DNA from: Patescibacteria group bacterium
Lineage (GTDB): Bacteria; Patescibacteriota; Gracilibacteria; UBA1369
Direction of reading: 5' to 3'
Length of the DNA stretch: 10,184 nucleotides
Assembly (NCBI GenBank): GCA_018825335.1
Contig: JAHJEW010000134.1
Span: 1-10,184, forward strand
A model generated the notes under the pieces. The model was not told the origin of the DNA, made no database searches, and saw only the letters and a program-made list of their open reading frames with translations. A program made the translations under genes and the position numbers. Of the stretch, positions 1 through 5,751 are shown piece by piece; within the stretch, counting starts at the first letter, position 1; each line of letters starts with the position of its first letter.

Positions 1-1
1 A

Positions 2-853
2 ATAGAGCCAATGACCGGAATTTCGATTGGAGAGATAATGAATGTGAGCGTTTTAAGCGAAATAAAACTTTCACAGGCGGCTCTTATTTTTGATTCGGAA
101 ATTTTTGAACTTTCGCCGAGTCTTGGGCAGGATGGAGTGTATGTTGCCACGTTGAAGGCGCCGGAAGATCCAGGAGTTTATCCTCTTGATATTCTTGTTG
201 TTGATGAGCTGGGGAATGAGGCTACGTATAAGGAAAAAGCTCTTGTAACTATTTCTGCGGATGGCAGTGCGGTAGTTACACAGGAATCTGCGGAAGTTCC
301 TTTAGAGGAAACTACAACAGGAACTTTCGCTCCGCAGGATTATCTGCCTAGTGCCGGTATTCCGCCATCACAAGTTTTCGGATTAATTGCTTTTGGTTCT
401 GATAAAAGAGTAACAATGGTCTGGGAAGCTGCAAATGATGATGGAACTATTGATCATTATAAGGTTTATTATGGGTTGGATCCTGCTAATCTTGATATGT
501 CGGTTGATACAATTGATGCTTCAACAACCTGGTATGTTCCGGGTCTTGTTAATGGTAAAGAGTATTTCTTTGCTGTTGCAGCAGTTGATGATGAAGGTCT
601 GGAAGGTGAAAATTTGAGTGATTTTGTTAATGCGATTCCTTTTCAGCTGGAGGTACAGACCGCTTTACCATATAGACCGGAAAGCGAATTGGGTGCTTTT
701 GGTGGTGATGCTTATTTAAGGGGTGCCGCTATTGGCCAGATGCCTCCGGAAATGGTCAGAAATGGACCGGAAATGTTGTGGCTTTTCGTTGGAACAGGTG
801 GTATTGGAGCCCTTGTGAGAAAATTGTCCAAAAGAAAGAGGCTTTTAAAATAG
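2..853 (+). CDS. Exported Ig-like/fibronectin type III protein, C-terminal part (5' partial)
   Basis: The frame is open to the left edge with no stop, and the first ATG (position 11) has no ribosome binding site and falls inside an apparent beta-sandwich domain, so the gene very probably begins outside the window. Counting from that ATG, residues 1-82 look like an Ig-like beta domain (DGVYVATLKAPEDPGVYPL, then a DELGNEA turn). Residues about 85-115 are a Thr/Glu/Pro-rich linker. Residues about 117-210 are a fibronectin type III domain (VTMVWEAANDDGTIDHYKVYY, then VPGLVNGKEYFFAVAAVDDEG). The C-terminus is NGPE (251-254), about 15 hydrophobic residues (255-269) and a basic tail (270-280), a tripartite layout resembling a surface-sorting or tail-anchor signal. 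The likely role is a cell-surface adhesion or structural protein; no enzymatic motif is visible. It lies 38 bp upstream of the YggT gene. Confidence 0.75.
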   Translation: MEPMTGISIGEIMNVSVLSEIKLSQAALIFDSEIFELSPSLGQDGVYVATLKAPEDPGVYPLDILVVDELGNEATYKEKALVTISADGSAVVTQESAEVPLEETTTGTFAPQDYLPSAGIPPSQVFGLIAFGSDKRVTMVWEAANDDGTIDHYKVYYGLDPANLDMSVDTIDASTTWYVPGLVNGKEYFFAVAAVDDEGLEGENLSDFVNAIPFQLEVQTALPYRPESELGAFGGDAYLRGAAIGQMPPEMVRNGPEMLWLFVGTGGIGALVRKLSKRKRLLK

Positions 854-862
854 TTTTTTCCC

Positions 863-871
863 TGATATGAT
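863..871 (+). promoter_or_regulatory. Possible extended -10 promoter for the yggT-cysS pair
   Basis: TGATATGAT is an extended -10 match (TG-N-TATGAT, hexamer 866-871) in the 38 bp gap before the YggT gene. It would start transcription near 878, about 14 nt before the ATG at 892. The hexamer 17 bp upstream (843-848, TTTTAA) is only a weak -35, so the call rests on the extended -10. Read-through from the upstream gene is an alternative. Confidence 0.35.
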
Positions 872-891
872 TTGGCGGCTTAAGAATCGCT

Positions 892-1161
892 ATGTTTGGA
901 ATGTTTATTATTCGATTTGTTGGGATATTATTCGATTTGATAAGTTTTGCGATTATTGCAAGAATCCTTCTTTCATGGATGCCTTCGGGCGGCGGCGAAA
1001 AAATCAGATTTATTTTGCGTGATATTACGGAGCCTATTCTCGGGCCTTTCAGGAAAATTGTGCCTAGATTGGGTATGATTGATATTTCACCGATTGTTGC
1101 TTTAATTGCATTGGATTTGTTAAGAGGTATTTTATTGCAAATTTTGTACCAGTTATTTTAG
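892..1161 (+). CDS. YggT family integral membrane protein
   Basis: This 89-residue protein has the two-helix YggT layout. Residues about 5-27 are a first membrane helix ending in ARILLSWMP. A short polar loop (PSGGGEKIRF) leads to the family signature TEPILGPFRKIVPRLGMIDISPIVAL (from residue 46), which enters the second helix (about 63-86). The family's biochemical role is unsettled. Members are often found near division and envelope genes and have been linked to membrane organisation and osmotic tolerance. The start at 892 gives the longest frame; Met4 is an alternative, and neither has a Shine-Dalgarno sequence. The stop codon lies 3 bp before the cysS start, so the two are surely co-transcribed and probably translationally coupled. 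Confidence 0.87.
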   Translation: MFGMFIIRFVGILFDLISFAIIARILLSWMPSGGGEKIRFILRDITEPILGPFRKIVPRLGMIDISPIVALIALDLLRGILLQILYQLF

Positions 1162-1164
1162 GAT

Positions 1165-2541
1165 ATGAAGGTTTATAATACTTTGTCGGGCAAGAAGGAG
1201 AAATTTTCTCCCATCCATGATGGCAAGGTTGGTATGTATGTTTGCGGGCCCACCGTTTATGATTTTGGGCATTTGGGGCATGGCAGATCGGCTGTTTCGT
1301 TTGATGTAATACGCAAATATCTTGTTTATAAAGGTTTTGATGTGAATTTTATAAGCAATTATACGGATATAGATGATAAAATGATTGCCCGCGCGGAAAT
1401 AATGAAGATTTCAGTATCGGAACTGGCCGAAAAGATCATTCCTGAATACAGGCAGGATTATGCTGCTTTGGGGGTACTGTCAGGGGATGAGGAGCCTCTT
1501 GCGACAGAGCATGTTTATGAAATGATTGAGATGATAGCGGGGCTGGAAAAGAAAGGTCATACTTATGTTATTTCTGACGGGGTATATTTTGATGTGAAGA
1601 CTTTTGCTGATTACGGTAAGCTTTCAGGTCAAAAAATGGATGAACTTCGTGCAGGTGTTCGAAAGGATATTAATCCGGAAAAGCGGAATCATCAGGATTT
1701 TGTTCTATGGAAATTATCAAAACCGGGAGAGCCGTCATGGGATAGTCCATGGGGAAAGGGTCGGCCGGGGTGGCATATTGAATGTAGTTCCATGAGCAGA
1801 AAATATTTAGGTGAAACTTTTGATATACATGGAGGAGGAGCGGATTTGACATTTCCTCACCATGAATGTGAAATAGCACAAAGTGAAGCTTTAAGTGGTA
1901 GACGTTTTGCGAAATATTGGCTTCATAATGGATTTATTCGTATTGATAATGAAAAGATGTCAAAGTCGTTGGGAAATTTTTTTACTCTACGTGATATTTT
2001 TAAAGAATATGATCCACAGGTTATACGATATATGTTCTTACAAACACATTATCGATCTCCTATAGATTTTACGAATAAATTACTTGAACAGTCGGCAAAT
2101 AGCTTAATGAGGGTACATGATTTTTTCAGAAGGCTTAGTGATTATGAAGGAGATGGAAAGGATGATATGTCAGAAGGGATTGCTTCGATTAGGAAAAGAT
2201 TTGAAGAAGCAATGAATGATGATTTTGAGACGCCAGTTGCTCTGGCAGTATGTTTTGATTTAATTAGAATTGTGAATAAGAAAATTGATCATGGCAAGCT
2301 GTCTACGGTAGGAAAAGAGGCAATTCTCCATTTAATTGAGAAGTTTGATAGTGTTCTTGGCATATTTAAACCTACAACTCTTGTTAAAATTGGTGATGAT
2401 ATTGAAAAGTTGATTAGTGAGCGTGATAAGGCCAGAGCAAATAAGGATTGGGTGCGCGCGGATGAGATACGCGATGTACTTCTGGAGCGTGGTATCGCAC
2501 TTGAAGATTCTTCCGGCGGTACAATCTGGAAAAAGGTTTAG
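1165..2541 (+). CDS. cysS: Cysteinyl-tRNA synthetase (CysRS)
   Basis: This class I aminoacyl-tRNA synthetase joins cysteine to tRNA-Cys using ATP, in the cytoplasm. At 458 residues it has the usual bacterial length. The HIGH signature is present as HLGH (36-39), after the family-typical MYVCGPTVYDFGHLGHGRS. The KMSKS loop is KMSKS at 264-268. The four residues expected to bind the catalytic zinc are present: C27, C207 (in HIECSSMS), H232 and E236 (in FPHHECEIAQSEA). The helical DALR-type domain follows from about residue 300, and the C-terminal end reads RADEIRDVLLERGIALEDS, typical of the family. No truncation or insertion is seen. It is separated from the upstream YggT gene by 3 bp and ends 23 bp from the convergent murC. 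Confidence 0.98.
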   Translation: MKVYNTLSGKKEKFSPIHDGKVGMYVCGPTVYDFGHLGHGRSAVSFDVIRKYLVYKGFDVNFISNYTDIDDKMIARAEIMKISVSELAEKIIPEYRQDYAALGVLSGDEEPLATEHVYEMIEMIAGLEKKGHTYVISDGVYFDVKTFADYGKLSGQKMDELRAGVRKDINPEKRNHQDFVLWKLSKPGEPSWDSPWGKGRPGWHIECSSMSRKYLGETFDIHGGGADLTFPHHECEIAQSEALSGRRFAKYWLHNGFIRIDNEKMSKSLGNFFTLRDIFKEYDPQVIRYMFLQTHYRSPIDFTNKLLEQSANSLMRVHDFFRRLSDYEGDGKDDMSEGIASIRKRFEEAMNDDFETPVALAVCFDLIRIVNKKIDHGKLSTVGKEAILHLIEKFDSVLGIFKPTTLVKIGDDIEKLISERDKARANKDWVRADEIRDVLLERGIALEDSSGGTIWKKV

Positions 2542-2564
2542 TTTTTTAGATTGAAGACTTCAGA

Positions 2565-3854
2565 TTATATAAGACTTTTGGTAAGTCGGGTTATATCCCC
2601 TGCTCCCATGATGATAATGACGTCAAAATCGTTGATTCTGTTTTGGATGTCATAGAGGGTTTTATCAAGTCCAAATCCATAAGAAGCTTTTTTATGATGT
2701 TTGGATATTTCAATGGCAAGTTTTTCGGGACTTGTACGGCTAATGTCTTTTAGATTATCTCTAACCTGGTAAATGTTGGGAATAATAACTTCATCAGCTA
2801 GTCCAAAACTGGTTGCAAAATCATTGAACAATTTTATTGTACGGCTGTATTGATGTGGTTGAAATACGCACAAAATACGGGAGTCCGGTCCGAATTTATC
2901 ACGGGCTGCCGCCAAAGTTGCCTTTATTGCAGTGGGATGATGGGCGTAATCGTCAATGATTATTTTGCCGTCTGAACGTTTGAATGTTTCAAAGCGTCGG
3001 CCCGCTCCCATAAATCCATTAAGTTTCTTTATTGCCTGATCGATATTTATATCCGTAATTTGCCTGGCAGTTTCGAGAGAGGCAATGGCATTATAAATGT
3101 TATGATGACCCGGAATTGATAAATCCATTTTATTGAAATATGGGTTATATTTATCAAAAAACAATACTTTTGGTCTATTTGCCAAACTTGCAAGTCCTTC
3201 ACATAAATTTCTAACGTTTTTATCATCAAAGTTGGCAATTATCCTACCGTTTCGCGGCAACCTGGCTATAAAGCTTTCGAAAGCGGATCGGTAATCGTTT
3301 TCATCTAAAAAATAGTCGAGATGGTCAATCTCGATGTTTGTGATAGTGATGAAATCAGGATGATAGTTTAGAAAATGTCTTTGATATTCACAGGCTTCAA
3401 TAATTAGGTATTCGCTCTTGCCGCAGCGATAATTACTATCTCCAAATTCATGAATATTTGAACCCAAAATAACTGTCGGATCAATAATATCCATAAGTAT
3501 TGTTGCTACCATTGCGGTAGTGGTTGTTTTGCCGTGGGTACCGCAAATGGCTATGGTTGTATATTGATCAGTCAGAAAGCCAAGGGCTTCGGGATATGAA
3601 AGTAATGGCAGATTAAATTTTTTGGCTGCCATTATTTCAACGTTGTCCTGTGATATGGCTGCTGAATAAATTACAAGGTCGAGTTCATCTGTAATATTGG
3701 CTTCATGATGCGCAATACCGTTAGAGTCAGATCCCGTGATTGTTTTTCCGTTTTCTGACAGGATTCCAGCAAGGGCGCTCAATCCGCTGCCGTTTATGCC
3801 GATACAATGTATTTTACGTGCTTTCTGAAGGATGTTTTCCATCAAGATTTTCAT
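2565..3854 (-). CDS. murC: UDP-N-acetylmuramate--L-alanine ligase (MurC-type Mur ligase)
   Basis: MurC adds L-alanine to UDP-MurNAc with ATP, the first amino acid step of peptidoglycan precursor synthesis in the cytoplasm. The protein shows the three Mur-ligase domains in order. The N-terminal UDP-binding fold is residues about 14-95 (HCIGINGSGLSALAG, then GSDSN). The central ATPase domain has P-loop GTHGKTTTT (105-113) and NIEIDHLDYF (173-182). The C-terminal domain has YAHHPTAIKATLAAAR (303-318) and FQPHQYSRT (331-339). At 429 residues it is shorter than typical MurC (about 450-490). The segment usually written EADESDxSF is EACEYQRHF (153-161), partly resembling Mpl, so an Mpl-like ligase is the main alternative. 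The start could be Met1 (3854) or Met5 (3842); neither has a Shine-Dalgarno sequence. It diverges from the FtsB-like gene. Confidence 0.9.
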   Translation of the reverse strand: MKILMENILQKARKIHCIGINGSGLSALAGILSENGKTITGSDSNGIAHHEANITDELDLVIYSAAISQDNVEIMAAKKFNLPLLSYPEALGFLTDQYTTIAICGTHGKTTTTAMVATILMDIIDPTVILGSNIHEFGDSNYRCGKSEYLIIEACEYQRHFLNYHPDFITITNIEIDHLDYFLDENDYRSAFESFIARLPRNGRIIANFDDKNVRNLCEGLASLANRPKVLFFDKYNPYFNKMDLSIPGHHNIYNAIASLETARQITDINIDQAIKKLNGFMGAGRRFETFKRSDGKIIIDDYAHHPTAIKATLAAARDKFGPDSRILCVFQPHQYSRTIKLFNDFATSFGLADEVIIPNIYQVRDNLKDISRTSPEKLAIEISKHHKKASYGFGLDKTLYDIQNRINDFDVIIIMGAGDITRLTKSLI

Positions 3855-3891
3855 GAGATATTATCAGAAAAAGTGTATCAGAGTTGATTTA

Positions 3892-3920
3892 TTGCTTCAA
3901 ACGGCTTTTTGTAATATATT
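3892..3920 (+). promoter_or_regulatory. Candidate promoter of the FtsB-like gene in the murC divergent region
   Basis: TTGCTT (3892-3897) and TATATT (3915-3920) are separated by 17 bp and point rightward, giving a start near 3927 and a leader of about 17 nt before the ATG at 3944. The -10 sits inside the 8 bp palindrome AATATATT (3913-3920), so the same element could in principle also act leftward toward murC, though no good -35 is seen in that direction. Confidence 0.4.
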
Positions 3921-3943
3921 CACGGGGTCTTTATGTGCTTATT

Positions 3944-4354
3944 ATGGCTATTCGTTTTCAACAGACATCAAGCAGTGCAAAGCTTGTAATTGTAGCATTG
4001 CTTTTCCTGGTATCTTATCTTTTGTTTACGTTAACGTCATCGGTTTATAAAAGTCATCAGCTTGACGTTCATATTAGTAATTTTGAAGCTGAAAATGCCA
4101 GAATAGAGGAGGAAATCCGTACAAAGAGTGATGAGTTGGGGTATTATAATTCCGATGCATATATAGAAAAAATTGCTAAACAAAATTTAGGTTTAGTGAA
4201 TCCTGGAGAGGAAGTTATTATAATTCCCAATGATATTCTTGATGTCGAAAGTAGTTATGGAGATAATGTAGGAACAGTGTCTGGATCAAATAGCTACGAA
4301 TCTTTAAATAACCCTCAAAGATGGTGGAAGTTTTTCTTTGATACGAAGCGTTAG
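3944..4354 (+). CDS. FtsB/DivIC-like septum formation initiator protein
   Basis: This is a small bitopic division protein expected to sit in the septal ring with FtsL and FtsQ/DivIB type partners and to help activate septal peptidoglycan synthesis. From the ATG at 3944 it is 136 residues. A short cytoplasmic tail is followed by a membrane helix (about 13-31), a coiled coil (about 35-65, FEAENARIEEEIRTKSDEL) and the family-typical block DAYIEKIAKQNLGLVNPGEE (71-90) followed by VIIIP. A low-complexity Ser/Asn-rich stretch leads to an aromatic C-terminus, NPQRWWKFFF (123-132). The frame is open upstream to a TTG at 3884, but those 20 residues do not resemble the family and overlap the promoter, so 3944 is preferred. 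No Shine-Dalgarno sequence is visible. It is divergent from murC. Confidence 0.85.
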   Translation: MAIRFQQTSSSAKLVIVALLFLVSYLLFTLTSSVYKSHQLDVHISNFEAENARIEEEIRTKSDELGYYNSDAYIEKIAKQNLGLVNPGEEVIIIPNDILDVESSYGDNVGTVSGSNSYESLNNPQRWWKFFFDTKR

Positions 4355-4383
4355 TTGACACAGCGCGACATTAAAAGTACATT
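4355..4383 (+). promoter_or_regulatory. Promoter of the tandem tRNA unit
   Basis: A perfect -35 box, TTGACA (4355-4360), is followed after exactly 17 bp by TACATT (4378-4383), a 4/6 match to the -10 consensus. The predicted start is near 4390, about 11 nt before the first tRNA. The -35 begins at the base after the TAG of the FtsB-like gene (4352-4354). This is the only perfect -35 found in the intergenic regions here. Confidence 0.7.
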
Positions 4384-4400
4384 CTTTACGCTAATTGTGA

Positions 4401-4475
4401 CGCGGGGTAGAGCAGAGGCAGCTCGTCGGGCTCATAACCCGGAGGTCGGTGGTTCGAATCCACCCCCCGCAACCA
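4401..4475 (+). tRNA. Initiator tRNA-fMet (CAU)
   Basis: A full cloverleaf can be drawn by hand. The acceptor is CGCGGGG (4401-4407) with CCCCGCA (4465-4471), the D-stem GAGC/GCTC, the anticodon stem TCGGG/CCCGG around loop CTCATAA (4431-4437), and the T-stem GGTGG/CCACC with loop TTCGAAT. A73 and CCA (4473-4475) are encoded in the DNA. Three bacterial initiator hallmarks are present: an unpaired C1 x A72, which permits Met-tRNA formylation; three consecutive G-C pairs at the base of the anticodon stem; and A11-U24 in the D-stem. The anticodon CAT is at 4433-4435. The D-loop has only 7 nt (AGAGGCA), two fewer than the E. coli initiator. It is the first of two tRNAs in one probable transcript. 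Confidence 0.96.
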
Positions 4476-4502
4476 AATTTCAGATTGTTATTTGTGATGC
4501 GC

Positions 4503-4579
4503 GGCAGGGTAGCTCAGTCGGTTAGAGCGCGGGACTCATAAGCCCGAGGTCGTGGGTTCGATCCCCTCCCCTGCTACCA
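4503..4579 (+). tRNA. tRNA with CAU anticodon, probably elongator tRNA-Met
   Basis: A cloverleaf of 77 nt including encoded CCA (4577-4579) starts 27 nt after the initiator tRNA. The D-stem GCTC/GAGC is intact and the anticodon loop is CTCATAA (4535-4541), with CAT at 4537-4539. Position 1 pairs with 72 (G-U), unlike an initiator, so this is the elongator Met or, less likely, the lysidine-modified tRNA-Ile2. Acceptor pairs 4 and 5 (A-U, G-C) are not the C-G pairs linked to TilS recognition in E. coli tRNA-Ile2, which favours Met. Three positions depart from Watson-Crick pairing: G1-U72, A31 opposite G39 (4534/4542) and U50 opposite U64 (4553/4567). Conserved T-loop bases are present, so it should still fold. 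Confidence 0.88.
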
Positions 4580-4586
4580 GATATTT

Positions 4587-4595
4587 TGTTATAAT
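4587..4595 (+). promoter_or_regulatory. Perfect extended -10 promoter placing a leaderless start on the CDP-alcohol phosphatidyltransferase gene
   Basis: TGTTATAAT is a perfect extended -10 (TG-N-TATAAT, hexamer 4590-4595). The usual distance to the start of transcription lands at 4602, exactly the A of the first ATG, so the message would have no 5' leader. The -35 region is poor (4567-4572, inside the tRNA), as is common when the extended -10 is strong. It begins 8 bp after the second tRNA. Confidence 0.65.
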
Positions 4596-4601
4596 GCGGC
4601 T

Positions 4602-5207
4602 ATGATGAATTATAAAAAGGCCGGCCATTTTAGTGAGGATGAGCAAAAATATTATCTTTGGTACAGGAATGCAAAAGATGGTATTTTGTTGCCAATAAGC
4701 CGTTTTTTGGCGGCAAGGCATGTCACGCCTAATACACTGAGTTATATGGGACTTTTAATGATGCCTTTTTTTGTTTATTGTTTCGCTTACAATCCGTGGA
4801 TCGCTTTCTTCTTTCTTATTATAAATTTATTATTTGATGCTTTGGACGGATCCGTGGCAAGAGTAATGAAAAAGGAGTCAGCCAAGGGTGAATTTACGGA
4901 TAAAGCGGTTGATTACGCCAGTTTTGCGGTTGTATATTTTACTTTTTTATATTTCGGGTTGTTCAGTCCTTTCTGGGCTGCTGTACTTCTGCTAAATTAT
5001 GCAATTATGCAGTCGTTAATCATTTTTGGCCAGATGATGGAAGTTAAGCTTTTCCCTATTCTAAGGCCTAAAATGATTATTTATTTATTTTTTTTAGTCT
5101 GGCTAATTAGCGGGCAAAACCTATTTGATCCCCTGCTTGTCGTTTTATCAGTGTATTTACTGGTTTCAAATTATTTTCTTATTGCAAAGATTCGATGCTC
5201 TTTATAA
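4602..5207 (+). CDS. CDP-alcohol phosphatidyltransferase family membrane protein
   Basis: Enzymes of this family transfer a phospho-alcohol from a CDP-activated donor, releasing CMP, within the membrane during phospholipid head-group synthesis. The full signature D-x2-D-G-x2-A-R-x8-G-x3-D-x3-D is present: D79, D82, G83, A86, R87, G96, D100 and D104, which bind the catalytic metal and the CDP moiety. The pre-helical VTPNTLS (41-47) is also typical. Several hydrophobic segments (about 48-78 and 105-195) fit the usual six-helix fold, and 201 residues is a normal length. The acceptor alcohol cannot be told from sequence; inositol phosphate, glycerol phosphate and serine are all possible. ATGs at 4602 and 4605 are both usable, and the promoter implies leaderless translation. 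Its end overlaps the next gene by 13 bp. Confidence 0.9.
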   Translation: MMNYKKAGHFSEDEQKYYLWYRNAKDGILLPISRFLAARHVTPNTLSYMGLLMMPFFVYCFAYNPWIAFFFLIINLLFDALDGSVARVMKKESAKGEFTDKAVDYASFAVVYFTFLYFGLFSPFWAAVLLLNYAIMQSLIIFGQMMEVKLFPILRPKMIIYLFFLVWLISGQNLFDPLLVVLSVYLLVSNYFLIAKIRCSL

Positions 5208-5746
5208 TCGGGCAGGCTTTGTTTTTCTTTTTACCGTCTTATGTTGGTAATTCAGCACCGGTGTTATTAGATCGATTTAGCTTATTTGAAGGCTTAAAGA
5301 GGCCGATTGATGGTGGAAAAATTTTTATAGGTCAACCTCTCTTCGGAAAAACAAAGACCTGGCGCGGCATTATTGGCGGCTCTTTGGCGGGAATGGTTAT
5401 GGCAGGATTGCAGGCCGGATTATTTATTTGGGTACCACAGATCCATTCGTGGTATCTTTTTTCTTATAATTTACCGGACGTTTTATTATTTGGTTTTTTG
5501 TTAGGTCTTGGAGAAGGTTTGGGTGATCTGATTAAAAGTTTCTTTAAGAGAAGGCTTCATGTTGAGAGTACAAAGCCCTTTTTTCCTTTTGACCAACTAA
5601 GCTTTCTTGGCGCATTGATCCTGGGGTCTTTTTATTTTTTGCCATCCTTGAATCATATATTGCCTATATTAATTTTATCGCCATTGATTCCCGTCATTAC
5701 AAATTTAATCGCTTTCAAACTGGGTTGGAAAAAGGTCTGGTGGTGA
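5195..5746 (+). CDS. CarS-like CDP-archaeol synthase family protein (CTP:lipid-phosphate cytidylyltransferase)
   Basis: The family's characterised archaeal member, CarS, transfers CMP from CTP to a lipid phosphate to give CDP-archaeol; bacterial CdsA does the same for phosphatidate. This 183-residue protein has the CarS motifs in order: NSAPVL (19-24), PIDGGK (37-42), GKTKTWRGIIGG (51-62), a glycine-rich helix ending in GLGEGLGDLIKSFFKRR (104-120) and FPFDQLSFLGA (130-140). Four to five membrane helices are apparent. The start at 5195 lies inside the end of the CDP-alcohol phosphatidyltransferase gene (13 bp overlap), suggesting translational coupling. It probably makes the CDP-lipid that its neighbour consumes. 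Whether the lipid is diacylglycerol- or isoprenoid-based is not visible. It ends in TGA, 5 bp from the convergent LCP gene. Confidence 0.87.
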   Translation: MLFIIGQALFFFLPSYVGNSAPVLLDRFSLFEGLKRPIDGGKIFIGQPLFGKTKTWRGIIGGSLAGMVMAGLQAGLFIWVPQIHSWYLFSYNLPDVLLFGFLLGLGEGLGDLIKSFFKRRLHVESTKPFFPFDQLSFLGALILGSFYFLPSLNHILPILILSPLIPVITNLIAFKLGWKKVWW

Positions 5747-5751
5747 TTTTT

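Noticed and set aside
825..860. Intrinsic terminator after the surface protein (AAAAG...CTTTT followed by T-run)
   Set aside because: The possible stem is 5 to 6 A-T dominated pairs with a 7-base loop, and the T-run is not directly adjacent; too weak to call.
1670..1879. Minus-strand and other-frame open frames inside cysS, murC, the LCP gene and the ATPase gene
   Set aside because: They lie wholly within strongly supported genes, have odd composition and show no recognisable motifs.
2541..2580. Bidirectional terminator between cysS and murC (TGAAG-A-CTTCA)
   Set aside because: The stem has only 5 pairs around a single base, and neither strand has a T-run after it; the T-run lies before the repeat on the plus strand.
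3884..3943. TTG start giving a 20-residue longer FtsB-like protein
   Set aside because: The extra residues do not resemble the family's short cytoplasmic tail and overlap the predicted promoter; the ATG at 3944 gives a normal protein.
4503..4579. Second CAU tRNA as tRNA-Ile2 (lysidine-modified)
   Set aside because: Acceptor pairs 4 and 5 are A-U and G-C, not the C-G pairs linked with TilS recognition in E. coli, and tandem placement with the initiator fits Met; not fully excluded.
5744..5746. TGA read as glycine (code 25) with read-through of the CarS-like gene
   Set aside because: All other genes run full length without in-frame TGA, and the CarS-like protein ends at the expected family length, so TGA acts as a stop.
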